Assembly (NCBI GenBank): GCA_000695325.1
Contig: AVPN01000591.1
Span: 5,535 to 42,259, forward strand
DNA: 36,725 nucleotides
Direction: 5' to 3'
Origin: Pleurobrachia bachei
Taxonomy: Eukaryota; Ctenophora; Tentaculata; Cydippida; Pleurobrachiidae
Shown here: piece after piece, positions 20,099 to 31,253 of the stretch
Numbering within the stretch: position 1 is the first letter of the stretch
Layout: each line of letters opens with the position of its first letter
Position numbers and translations under genes: made by a program
Notes under the pieces: generated by a model
Seen by the model: the letters and a program-made list of their open reading frames with translations, nothing else
What the model was told of the DNA's origin: nothing
Database searches by the model: none

Positions 20099-22330
20099 AT
20101 GGATCCCACCGAATTACCGTCACCCATACACGCAGAGCCGCCCACCACGGTAATAATAAACGCAAGCAATGCTACTGAATTTCTGGGTATCCGACTCAAG
20201 TTGACCGAAGAGGAGGAAGACGAAATTAAGAACTTTTTCATGAAATATGACACTGATGAAAACGGTAATGATTGTGGATGTACGGGTAGCGACTGGCTAT
20301 TTGAAATGGTTGCTAATTTGAAACACTAAATCAGCCGTCTTTCAAATAGCCAGTCGTTATCCTAAAACTTGAATATTGTACGATCGTTTAGAACTTCTCA
20401 ACTACCAATGTTGATATCTCGATAAAGATGAAACAATAGCTTTGCATATCATATTTTTTACTATATTTCACACCTTTTCAGGTATGCTGGACTTGATTGA
20501 ACTCCAAAAGATGTTTGCTAATTTTAACGTCATCGCAACCCAGTGCGACATCGCTGCTTTCTTTGAACGAGTAAGTCTCAAGCTGCTGAAAATATATGAT
20601 TGAACTTGGGGGCGGTTCAAAAAGGACGTCCAGGGGTAGGGGAGGGGGTGGATGTAGCCGGTTAAGTTTCGGACATCTCTGGACAAGGGGGAGTACTACC
20701 ATATTGTTATTTAACAATTGGGATATATGACATGTTGAAAAGGTACTGTTACAAAGGCCCCAGTGCTGTAAAGAAGGTTATAGTAACAAGTCTGAAGTCT
20801 AGACACCAGCTGTGCCAACTATATAGTTCAATAGTAACTAACGCCATGCTACACATCACAGCTGGCAGTCATGATGCTCAGTCTTTGAAAAATAGAACTG
20901 TATCAGAAAAGTTGTGGGGTATAAGCGTCCGGATACGCTGCAGTAGAGATATGATCTGTACCGGAAGGACCGTGCAGCTGAACGCCATTGAAAGGGATAT
21001 CAGCACCCCCGGTACTGGATTTATCTCAGTCGGCCTGCTTTTTATAAATCACAATACTTAACTCCAGGAACCGACCGCATCAGGAAATACAGGTCCCTAA
21101 TTGGCTGATAACTAGTCACGTGACCTAAATAACGAGTTCTTATTGGTTGTTCACTTTACTCGATATCTATCTAGGTAGACACGGATCGTGATGGGACTGT
21201 TGACTATGACGAACTGATGACATACATAGAGGATATTTTAATGGAGAAATACCATCCCCAGGATATATCTGATGCTTTTAACTTGATTGACGAAGATGGG
21301 TCCGGTATGATATATGTGCATCTGTGAATGTTCATGAGAGAGTCTCTCATTTAAAGTGTTTTCACCATTTTTATTTAGAACACCAACTTTTATTAAAACT
21401 ACCTAGGTGAGCTGTTATCTGATAGAAAATCTTAATTTTATTGCAGGAGTGCACTCATATGGTAACCATGGTAACACCCTCTGTAGGTGGAAAGCGTACA
21501 ACCAGTCCTTCCAGATACACCTCACGCTACAGATGGAGCATTGCACTTCTTTACTTGACGAATTGACGATTTATTCTCTAAACAGCCGATGATTTATGAA
21601 AGTTTATAGAGTGTTACCATGGTTACATATTTCCATAGTTTTTATAGTTATTCCAAACAACACACGTTCTATATTTCTAACAACAATTCGACCGTTTACA
21701 TTTCGTGTCCATGTATTATATGTCAACCCGCTCAGCTTCCACACGCACCTTATATGGACATACCATAACACGTGACACGAACATGCCCAAATAAGGTGAT
21801 CACGTGCCAGTGAGCGAGGCGCGACATGTCCAAATTTCTTATTCATTACCTAAATGAACGTGTTTTTTTCCAGATTTCCGACAGTGATGGTTCCCTCGAT
21901 ATGGACCCAGTAGACGGGTGTAGCCAGGATCTTCTAGATGCCACTGATGTGTTTGTAATTGATACTGAAAACCACGTATTCGAGTGGATCGGAGCAGGTA
22001 ATTTAATCAATTACTAATTAGTGGACTAATTAGACACCTGGTACTGGTGCGACCCCCAGGTGTCTATGTCACCAACTACCACAAGAAAAAACTCGTGTTT
22101 AGATATGAATTTGCTAGAATTATGAAAGTTAATTTATTCTTTTATGGTTTCTCACTCAATATAATTATAATTTAACACACGTTAACACACTTTCAGAGGC
22201 GTCGGTTGACGAACGAAAGAACGCTCTTTCCTACGGATGTAATTACCTTGCTAAAACCGAGTATCCCTGGAAATCAATCACTGTGGTGGCTCAGGGGAAG
22301 GAGACTGCAGAATTCAAGAAGGCCTTCTAG
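20099..22330 (+). CDS. EF-hand plus gelsolin-repeat protein
   Basis: Supported exons: 20099-20264, 20482-20570, 21175-21304, 21874-21997, 22197-22330. All have GT-AG borders. Exons 1-3 join in phase into 129 residues with EF-hand loops at 51-62 (DTDENGMLDLIE) and 87-98 (DTDRDGTVDYDE), and a third starting at 124 (DEDGSG) that is cut by the next intron. The last two exons give one gelsolin/villin-type repeat: ISDSDGSLDM, then LLDATDVFVIDTENHVFEWI, ASVDERKNALSY and a C-terminal EFKKAF. Gelsolin repeats bind actin and calcium, and the combination suggests a calcium-regulated actin-binding protein in the cytosol. The exon joining residue 129 to the gelsolin part is unresolved: exon 3 ends in phase 1 and exon 4 starts in phase 0, so at least one small exon is missing from my model. 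An acceptor near 21412 would continue G-E-L-L-S-D. These could also be two genes, but no stop or start lies clearly between them. Confidence 0.75.
20290..20356. repeat. Foldback in intron 1 of the EF-hand gene
   Basis: Perfect 17-bp arms (CGACTGGCTATTTGAAA at 20290-20306, complement at 20340-20356) are separated by 33 bp. Confidence 0.85.
21063..21160. mobile_element. Short MITE-like element in intron 2
   Basis: Uninterrupted reverse-complement relative of 16822-17104 (shared ATTGGCTGATAAC, TCACGTGACCTA and AACGAGTT words). It lies in the intron before exon 3 of the EF-hand/gelsolin gene and ends about 15 bp before that exon. Confidence 0.6.
21457..21630. mobile_element. Foldback element in the EF-hand/gelsolin gene
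   Basis: Terminal inverted repeat of about 20 bp (GGTAACCATGGTAACAC side at 21457-21477, GTGTTACCATGGTTACATAT at 21611-21630) around 133 bp. The left arm contains GTAACCATGGTAAC, another X-box-like palindrome. Its presence argues against reading the open frame at 21407-21592 as a coding exon. Confidence 0.65.
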
Positions 22331-23267
22331 ATATTTGAGATAGCTCAGTTATAAATATACAAGCTTGGATCATGTTATTAAGGGCATAATTGGGTCAACG
22401 GATGTTAATTCTACTTCCCTAAAACTGGTACACATGTGTGTTACTGTACAGTTTTAAGCGAAGACTAGATATTTATTTTATTCTTGTTGGTTTTATGTGG
22501 TCTTCAATATACATCATACATCTTTTTACGCGAAGACCTTTGCTCGAGTTTATTAATTTTCTCCGCACACGAGTCATAAAACTTTGTTTAGTCAAGTCAT
22601 ATTTTGAAACTTTGCGACTCTTTTCATGTAAAACATATTGTAATCTATTTTGTATTTTGAGAGTTGAACTAAGTGTTTTTCCTTTGAAGTAAAGTAAAGG
22701 TCAAACACCCATATTTGATGTATGGGCCTATTCTCAACAAAAATCGATTGAACGCGCCCATATAACGCGCCCATTTTCGTGCAGGAATGGTCCAAAAATA
22801 AGGCACGTTCAAGCGAAAATGGCCGCGTTTGGTAAAAATGGGATCCTTGATAACCGTGAAAAATGAGCGTTTATCGTTTGACCTTAACTTTGCTGAATGG
22901 GGTGGAGGACTGGTGGAGGACTGTATTAGCTCGGAACCCATGCATGGCCATGGTGGCTGCATGAGGGAGTAGGACATTTTTATCCTTAGGGTTGAAGTCT
23001 ATCTGTCGGGCGTCGGCGCGAAGCCCATGGCCATCTGAGAGTTGAGACGCTGTGAATCAAATTGGGGTCAGACTCGATAACAGCGCTGACACTGACAGAT
23101 ATTTTGAAGTAGGTACGGGGTCGAGACATATACTCACATGCTTTACGAATCAGTAACTACAATTTAAATACAACATACCGACCATGATTATAAAGCATAA
23201 ACATACATCCCTTCCTTTAAATGATAAATATATTCATACATACACCCTAATTAACTATTTCTTTAAT
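22331..23267. other. Intergenic; left edge of block 2
   Basis: No gene seen. From about 22540 the sequence matches block 1 from about 200. The site matching the block 1 retroposon-like insertion is empty here (about 23140-23152). Confidence 0.6.
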
Positions 23268-25819
23268 TTAATGGTATTTAGCACACCCATTGAACCCCTT
23301 CACAAGTGGATTACCACACCAATGTCTCCGATATTGGGCGCCTTGCCACAAAAAGGGTTCCATCCAAGCTATACCAATCACAATTAATCTTAGGAAAGTC
23401 TTTAGAACTGTGACTTGCAGTGAAGCACCTTGTTGTTGAGAGTTTGTAGTTGTCATGGAGACAGCCTTGTTCTTTAAATCCTCAACGGAAACCTGTAGCG
23501 AGAATTCTAGTATTAATTGATGTAATCTAGGAATCATTTCAAATATTAGTAACAGATCTTATACACCCTATTATTATACTAGGCAGCGAAAAAAGCTATA
23601 ATTGCTCTTACAATTATTATTATTATAATAGACAGTAACACAACTAAAGCAACTTACAGATTTAACCCCATGGTTTTCAAGTTGCTGAATGGCTTCCCGA
23701 TAGTGTTTTATGGAAACTTTGTCGTCTATTTCGGGTAGCAGACTACCATTACTCTTGTTACTCTTGATTGTGGCACCAAATATCAACTTATCCATGTTAT
23801 ACCACCTATACCTGAAGTAGGACCATGGAATGTACTAAAATGTACTAAAATGTACTAAAACGTACTAAAATGGACACTAAATTGTATAAACATGTATGAA
23901 AATGTACTATATTTACCTCACTGCCAGATCAATCCAATAAAGGGCGATCATAGCTACTGACTCGACCATTGCAATAAGGTACATGGCACTATTTAACATC
24001 GGGTAGATGGTAAAGAGGAAAACGAGACCCGAGAATGCAGCCCATCCAACATGCCATGCAATGACATGGTGTCTTGAACAATCGGGGAAATCGTTAATGT
24101 TCCAAATACATATTACCTGCCGAATATGGATTAGATCATGTGTCATGTGACTGTGTGTCAAAACTATGTCTAATACCCTTGGGGAAAGGGTTTGTGTCGG
24201 GGTACCCGTTAATTGTTAAATTGGAGCCAAATACTGTTTCCTAGATCGAGAAAGATTATCCTCGTGGTTCGACTGTACTTACACCTATAATTCCTGTATA
24301 TGCGATAACGAGAAGGACGTTGGTTATGTTGAAGTGAAATGGACCCAGGTCTGAGTTGTAGATAAGGGTGATCTGCCAGAGTGTTACACCTAGGAAATTG
24401 TAGATAAGGGTGTAGATAATAGTGTAGATAAGGGTATAGATAATAGTGTAGATAAGGGTATAGATAAGGGTACAGATAAGGGTGTAGATAAGGGTGTAGA
24501 TAAGGATGATATGACACATTGTTACGTCTTTAAGATTGTAGATAAGCTGGAATAGATCAAATTACCTTGGACGAGTAACTTTAGGAAGCGAGCAATTGAA
24601 TGGGGATTGTTTACATTCCAATCCATTATAATCGGAGCCTTGAGAACAGGTTCTACCTGCGAGAAGAACAAATTGATTATTCAATCATTTAACACACGGA
24701 TATTATATTTTTACTGTCTGTCGCCTCGACCCCATCTGAGAATCAAATGGGGTATGGAAACTTTTTCAATTTGTTTGTCTCACCCTAAACACTCTGCAAA
24801 AGTTCTTGGCCAATGCTATTCCTAGGAAACAACAAATGGTGTCTCTTATCAAACTGTCGTACCTGCGAAAAACGGAATTAGAAGAATTTGTCTCACTCTC
24901 AGGTCTCAGTGGAAACTAGCAGTGGCCTGAACCTAAGGTTCAGGCACGACTGTTTTACCCAATACTGCTCAAAAACTGATATTCATGTAGTGATATCATA
25001 AAATAGCAACGAACTGTATCGATACCATTATAATAGCAACTGCCAACTAGCCTGGATTCCATGTCCATGGGAGGATCGAGAGTAAATCCCCAATACCCAG
25101 AAGTTAACCAAAGTTCTTCAATCATTTCATTGACAAATACAGCTATTATTATTATCTTTGTTTCACCTGCACAAAAACAGCTATTATTATTATCTTTGTT
25201 TCACCTGAACAAAAACAGCTAATATTATCATCTTTGTTTCACCTGAATTAATTAACATGTGAATTATTATGTTAGGCAAATAGGCAATTTTTGGTGAAAT
25301 TGACACCCATGGTGCGGGGTCGCGCCAGGTTCTACATATGTCATCAAAGTTATTGAACTATTTCATTGTTAATTACAAGTAGACTATCATCTTCGGGGGA
25401 AGTTAGGGTATTGCCAGGTAAATCGTGGCCCGACTGTACAAATGTGTCTACGTATTATGTATATACACTGTCAGAGCATTGGTCCGACAGTACAGTACTT
25501 GCCTGTCAACACGTAGAACTCAAAAGTACCAATGACGTGTGCAAAGTTAAACGCAAATCCTGAAACAACCTGAAAAAATAAACGGTCTTGTAAATTGATG
25601 TTTACACTTATAAGGGCTCCATAACGGCCATCACGCGATTTTATTAAAGTTTTATACATAACTGACTCCTTCTTTTTTCAATTTAGGAATCAAATCAACT
25701 ATAGTTATAATTAATCGTCAAATATAATTATACCTTGGACCAGTACTCGTACACGTCCCATTTCCACTCACACATGCACATAGTGCCACCCAGATCGAAG
25801 TAGAACACATCCGTTTTTC
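23268..25819 (-). CDS. PSS-like gene of block 2, exons 2-10 (left of the gap)
   Basis: Exons in gene order: 25734-25819 (2), 25503-25569 (3), 25052-25166 (4), 24784-24862 (5), 24566-24656 (6), 24283-24389 (7), 23917-24116 (8), 23658-23805 (9), 23268-23492 (10). All are open, with the lengths and phases of copy A. Protein changes against copy A are few and conservative (such as KLIFGATIKSNKS for QLIFGATIKSSKS in exon 9). Introns 3 and 4 keep GC donors. Exon 1 is not present before the gap at 25851; a second set of exons 5-1 lies beyond it. Most simply this is one functional 10-exon gene whose first exon is at 27860-28010, with the middle duplicated by the assembly. Confidence 0.72.
25142..25260. 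repeat. 38-bp repeat over the exon 4 acceptor, three units (left of gap)
   Basis: Two regular units and one degenerate unit of a 38-bp repeat (core GCTATTATTATTATCTTTG plus TTTCACCTG). The unit holds the intron 3 splice acceptor and the first 25 bp of exon 4 on the minus strand. Confidence 0.85.
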
Positions 25820-25850
25820 CTGAATCAATATTCAATTGTTGAACTCGGGA

Positions 25851-26368
25851 NNNNNNNNNNNNNNNNNNNNNNNNNNNNNNNNNNNNNNNNNNNNNNNNNN
25901 NNNNNNNNNNNNNNNNNNNNNNNNNNNNNNNNNNNNNNNNNNNNNNNNNNNNNNNNNNNNNNNNNNNNNNNNNNNNNNNNNNNNNNNNNNNNNNNNNNNN
26001 NNNNNNNNNNNNNNNNNNNNNNNNNNNNNNNNNNNNNNNNNNNNNNNNNNNNNNNNNNNNNNNNNNNNNNNNNNNNNNNNNNNNNNNNNNNNNNNNNNNN
26101 NNNNNNNNNNNNNNNNNNNNNNNNNNNNNNNNNNNNNNNNNNNNNNNNNNNNNNNNNNNNNNNNNNNNNNNNNNNNNNNNNNNNNNNNNNNNNNNNNNNN
26201 NNNNNNNNNNNNNNNNNNNNNNNNNNNNNNNNNNNNNNNNNNNNNNNNNNNNNNNNNNNNNNNNNNNNNNNNNNNNNNNNNNNNNNNNNNNNNNNNNNNN
26301 NNNNNNNNNNNNNNNNNNNNNNNNNNNNNNNNNNNNNNNNNNNNNNNNNNNNNNNNNNNNNNNNNNNN
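25851..26368. other. Assembly gap (518 N)
   Basis: The sequence before the gap (24690-25850) and after it (26369-27751) is the same region twice. The length difference of 222 bp is accounted for by four extra 38-bp units and about 70 bp of extra intron 4 repeat. The two contig ends therefore overlap and the gap is probably not real sequence. Confidence 0.95.
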
Positions 26369-26462
26369 TAACACACGGATATTATATTTTTACTGTCTGT
26401 CGCCTCGACCCCATCTGAGAATCAAATGGGGTATGGAAACTTTTTCAATTTGTTTGTCTCAC

Positions 26463-28010
26463 CCTAAACACTCTGCAAAAGTTCTTGGCCAATGCTATTC
26501 CTAGGAAACAACAAATGGTGTCTCTTATCAAACTGTCGTACCTGCGAAAAACGGAATTAGAAGAATTTGTCTCACTCTCAGGTCTCAGTGGAAACTAGCA
26601 GTGGCCTGAACCTAAGGTTCAGGCACGACTGTTTTACCCAATACTGCTCAAAAACTGATATTCATGTAGTGATATAATAAAATAGTAACGAACTGTATCG
26701 ATACCATAGCAACCAACTATTGATACCATAGCAACGAACTGTATTGTTAAAATAGCAACGAACTGTATCGATACCATTATAATAGCAACTGCCAACTAGC
26801 CTGGATTCCATGTCCATGGGAGGATCGAGAGTAAATCCCCAATACCCAGAAGTTAACCAAAGTTCTTCAATCATTTCATTGACAAATACAGCTATTATTA
26901 TTATCTTTGTTTCACCTGCACAAAAACAGCTATTATTATTATCTTTGTTTCACCTGCACAAAAACAGCTATTATTATTATCTTTGTTTCACCTGCACAAA
27001 AACAGCTATTATTATTATCTTTGTTTCACCTGCACAAAAACAGCTATTATTATTATCTTTGTTTCACCTGCACAAAAACAGCTATTATTATTATCTTTGT
27101 TTCACCTGAACAAAAACAGCTAATATTATCATCTTTGTTTCACCTGAATTAATTAACATGTGAATTATTATGTTAGGCAAATAGGCAATTTTTGGTGAAA
27201 TTGACACCCATGGTGCGGGGTCGCGCCAGGTTCTACATATGTCATCAAAGTTATTGAACTATTTCATTGTTAATTACAAGTAGACTATCATCTTCGGGGG
27301 AAGTTAGGGTATTGCCAGGTAAATCGTGGCCCGACTGTACAAATGTGTCTACGTATTATGTATATACACTGTCAGAGCATTGGTCCGACAGTACAGTACT
27401 TGCCTGTCAACACGTAGAACTCAAAAGTACCAATGACGTGTGCAAAGTTAAACGCAAATCCTGAAACAACCTGAAAAAATAAACGGTCTTGTAAATTGAT
27501 GTTTACACTTATAAGGGCTCCATAACGGCCATCACGCGATTTTATTAAAGTTTTATACATAACTGACTCCTTCTTTTTTCAATTTAGGAATCAAATCAAC
27601 TATAGTTATAATTAATCGTCAAATATAATTATACCTTGGACCAGTACTCGTACACGTCCCATTTCCACTCACACATGCACATAGTGCCACCCAGATCGAA
27701 GTAGAACACATCCGTTTTTCCTGAATCAATATTCAATTGTTGAACTCGGGATCGCGGAATATAGGTATATATCAGGTGTTACGTGATATCCGATAGCGAA
27801 TGTACTTATGTCAGTATTAATTAGTTAATTAATGAATTAAAGAATGCTTTATAACTAACCGTTAGCAGTAGCAAAGTTAGACTCCTGGGGCATTGGAACA
27901 TCCTTCGTTATCGCCACATTGCGGTAGAGCGTCGCTAAGTAACGGGTCGCAACCACGACAACCACGCAAATCAAAGTGTAAAGCAACCAACGGTGATTGT
28001 TAGAGACCAT
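26463..28010 (-). CDS. PSS-like gene of block 2, exons 1-5 (right of the gap)
   Basis: Exons in gene order: 27860-28010 (1), 27635-27720 (2), 27404-27470 (3), 26801-26915 (4), 26463-26541 (5). Splice sites and frames match copy A. Exons 2-5 repeat those left of the gap. Exon 1 carries its own synonymous and conservative variants, different from those of copies A and D. If the gap is an artefact, exon 1 here belongs with exons 2-10 at 23268-25819 as one gene; if it is real, this is a 5' partial copy like copy B. Confidence 0.7.
26891..27146. repeat. 38-bp repeat over the exon 4 acceptor, seven units (right of gap)
   Basis: Units start at 26891, 26929, 26967, 27005, 27043, 27081 and 27119 (last degenerate). 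On the minus strand each unit reads a T-rich tract, GTGCAG and GTGAAACAAAG, that is, a complete splice acceptor and the start of exon 4. Splicing to any unit but the exon-proximal one would soon meet TAA, because 38 is not divisible by three. Confidence 0.92.
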
Positions 28011-28976
28011 GATATACCGTCTTTGAAAAACAAAATGATCGTTAACACTTTTGATTTTGGTTAAACATCAACTAACTACTGCATGTTGGATTAAGTAACT
28101 TCCTAAGTTCGTCGCACGCACCAGCGTCCAGCACGGCTATTACTAAGTTTACTGAAACTAAACTGGAAATAATTATCCTGTGCAAGTTTAAAACTGACAG
28201 GGGTCACAAACAAACACACAGAAAGAACTTGTTGAGTAAGGGGTGGTTCAACCAAGCAGAACTGTATATAATAGGGGGACCACTCACTGTACTGAGGTTC
28301 CTGCACCGACGTTACTGGAGTTCGCATACAGCACCGGTATTCAAATCGCATGCTGGTGCTTTATGCGGTCCCCCATAGGTATAATTGATGAATTGGGGTA
28401 TTCAAATTATACTTGAGTTTGCCAGGAGATCTTTTAGTTTGTCAATAAAAGTGAAAGTGTTCTTGCGAGCTCCAAACGTTGGATCTATCAAGAAAGAAAA
28501 GTTAACAGCACAAACAGAGAGATACTGAGAAAGATATTGATAGGTTTCAGTGTACTCTTGTGTGCGTGCTTCACAAACTTATCAAGCTGCAGAGCTATGA
28601 AATCGAGTGTCGACATAACTATCGTGCATGTGAAGAAAACGGTTTACAAGAAAAATGAGTTATGACTTATGAGGGTGGACACAGAGAAAGAAAGGCAGAG
28701 GGTGCAGAGAGAGAGAGAGAGTCGAGAGAGGGTATAGAGAGAGAAAATGAATCTTTAGTTCGGTTATATGATATGACCTTTAGCCCCTCTTACATTCTAA
28801 CGGCCGCCGGTATAAGGTAACACAACAATATAAAGCCTCTAGATCAAGGCATTACGTCATATGGGCCGAGCAGCGAGCTGTGACCTCACTTGTACATGAC
28901 GTCATTCTGTAACACAGTTACTAATTAGATAATTAGATAATTAAGTAATAATTAGATGGTTGAATATTATGAATTG
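28011..28976. repeat. 5' flank module, copy E
   Basis: Follows exon 1 of the block 2 gene and resembles 3922-4860. One stretch near 28190 (AAAACTGACAGGGGTCACAA) matches the copy C version instead, so the module is a patchwork. Confidence 0.7.
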
Positions 28977-30020
28977 CACTGTGGAAAGGTTATTCAGATC
29001 TATCTCTCTTTTTCGCATCTTTTCTAATTTCTCTCTATCTCTGGATCTCTGAATCTATGTGACGTGATCCCTCAAGTACGCAAGCAGTCTTCAAGTTAAG
29101 CAGTTCTCAATTGTGATACGTGATACCTGCGAATCACGACCAATTGAAAACTAAATTCTTCGGGGCACCAATTCGGGTTAGTGGAGAATTTGGCAGTGGA
29201 TGAGGTGCCTGACGCCTGTACCGTGAAAGTGTGGTGAAATTCACTGCGCAAACCAGATATACGGGCATCTGGTATGGGCGTCTCATCCACTTCCTATAAA
29301 GGGTTACCAAACAACGTCTTACGCAACCTTGGAGTAAGCTTACGCGGAGTTACATTAGAGCTTAGAACCCAAGAGTTTTAAACCCAGTTGCGTTGTTCTT
29401 CTGTATTCAAGAGAACAAAATAGGGGCAACGCAGCCAGGCATAGGCAGGGAAATTATTTCGTTACCACAAGCAATCCCGTTCGCCCTACGGGCGAATTTT
29501 AGTAAAATGGTAGCTGTAGTAGTGGGAAACACTGACATCAGTGTCTCTCTCTCTGTCTCTCTCACACACACACTCTCTCCCTCTCTGTGGCTATATGCTA
29601 TGTGATGTGATCCCTAACCTTTTCTATCCTTCTCTCTTTCTCTCCCTTCTACGTATGTTATGTGACCCCTCAAGCTCTCAAGCACTTGTGATACGCGATA
29701 CCCACGTATCACATCGTCACATTGACGGATCACGTCGTCACATTGACGGATCACGTCGTCACATTGACGGATCACGTCGTCACATTGACGGATCACGTCG
29801 TCACATTGACGGATCACGTCGTCACATTGACGGATCACGTCGTCACATTGACGGATCACGTCGTCACATTGACGGATCACGTCGTCACATTGACGGATCA
29901 CGTCGTCACATTGACGGATCACGTCGTCACATTGACGGATCACGTCGTCACATTGACGGATCAAGTCGTCACATTAACGATAGGGTGTCACATTTCCGTC
30001 AAATTTGCATTAGATATAAT
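28976..30020. repeat. 21-bp minisatellite module, third copy
   Basis: Same module as 7581-8631, with twelve full 21-bp units at 29716-29967 and a degenerate one from 29968. On the right it joins intron 2 of an exon 1-2 fragment, exactly as at 10245. Confidence 0.85.
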
Positions 30021-30042
30021 TAATCAACAAATATAATTATAC

Positions 30043-30391
30043 CTTGGACCAGTACTCGTACACGTCCCATTTCCACTCACACATGCACATAGTGCCACCC
30101 AGATCGAAATAAAAAACATCCGTTTTTCCTGCATCAATATTTAATTGTTGAACCCGGATCGCGAAATGTCGATCAAGTGTTATGCGAAATTTCCGCATTA
30201 ATTAGTTAATTAATTAATTATTGAATTAAAGAAAACTAACCGTTAGCAGTTGCAAAGTTCGACTCCTGGGGCATTGGAACATCTTTTGTTATCGCCACAT
30301 TGCGGTAGAGCGTTGCTAGGTAACGGGTCGCAACCACAACCACCACGCAAATCAATGTGTATAGCAACCAACGGTGATTGTTAGAGACCAT
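30043..30391 (-). pseudogene. PSS-like gene fragment, copy D2 (exons 1-2)
   Basis: Exon 1 (30241-30391) and exon 2 (30043-30128), intact with normal splice sites, without exons 3-10. It is the counterpart of 10268-10616. The middle of exon 1 (about 30320-30370) reads like copy A rather than D1, pointing to gene conversion. Confidence 0.75.
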
Positions 30392-31253
30392 GATATACCG
30401 TCTTGAAACAATTAAATCGTTAACACTTTTGAAGTTGAAACATTAGCTAATTACTGCATGCTGGATTGAGTAAGTTCCTAAGTTCGTCGCACGCACCAGC
30501 GCGGCTATTACTAGGTTTACTGAACTAAACTGGAAATCATCATCATGTGTAAATTTAGAACTGATAGAGTGATGAGGTCACAAACAGACAGACATACAGA
30601 AAGAACTTGTTGAGTAAGGGGTGGTTCAACCAAGCAGAACTGTATATAATAGGGGGACCACTCACTGTACTGAGGTTCCTGCACCGACGTTACTGGAGTT
30701 CGCATACAGCACCGGTATTCAAATCGCATGCTGGTGCTTTATGCGGTTCCCCATAGGTATAATTGATGAATTGGGGTATTCAAATTATACTTGAGTTTGC
30801 CTGGAGATCTTTTAGTTTGTCAATAAAAAAGTGTAATTGTTCTTGCGAACTCGAACGATGGTTATATCAAATGGAAGAAAAGTTAATAGCACGAAGTACA
30901 GAGGGATATTGAGAAAGATATTGATAGGTTTCTGTGTTATACTCTTGTGTGCGTGCTTGACAAACTTATCAAGCTGCAGAGCTATGAAATCGAGTGTCGA
31001 CATAACTATCGTTGTCAATAAAAGTGAAAGTGTTCTTGCGAGCTCCAAACGTTGGATCTATCAAGAAAGAAAAGTTAACAGCACAAACAGAGAGATACTG
31101 AGAAAGATATTGATAGGTTTCAGTGTACTCTTGTGTGCGTGCTTCACAAACTTATCAAGCTGCAGAGCTATGAAATCGAGTGTCGACATAACTATCGTGC
31201 ATGTGAAGAAAACGGTTTACAAAGAAACTGCACGAGAAATGTACATTTGCTAG
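30392..31253. repeat. 5' flank module, copy D2 (mosaic)
   Basis: Starts as a D1-type flank; about 30600-30775 matches the copy A flank (including its GGTTCCCCATAGG variant); it then returns to D1 type, and finally gains a second, A-type copy of the small-frame segment (31013-31200). Confidence 0.7.
30858..31253 (+). CDS. Small open frame with doubled hydrophobic segment (D2)
   Basis: 131 codons from ATG (MVISNGRKVNS) to TAG. The unit with RKILIGFCVILLCACL is followed by a second, A-type unit with RKILIGFSVLLCACF and the same tail ending EMYIC. The tandem gain keeps the frame open. As with 11084-11296, no family is recognised and expression is unknown. Confidence 0.3.
   Translation: MVISNGRKVNSTKYRGILRKILIGFCVILLCACLTNLSSCRAMKSSVDITIVVNKSESVLASSKRWIYQERKVNSTNREILRKILIGFSVLLCACFTNLSSCRAMKSSVDITIVHVKKTVYKETAREMYIC

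Noticed and set aside
21407-21592. Possible linking exon of the EF-hand/gelsolin gene
   Set aside because: Most of it lies inside the foldback element at 21457-21630, and no donor gives the phase needed for the next exon.
25825-26504. Long open frames across the gap
   Set aside because: They consist of N bases translated as unknown residues and mean nothing.
26810-27152. Plus-strand frames through the 38-bp repeat
   Set aside because: They are mirror images of minus-strand intron and exon 4 sequence repeated in tandem.
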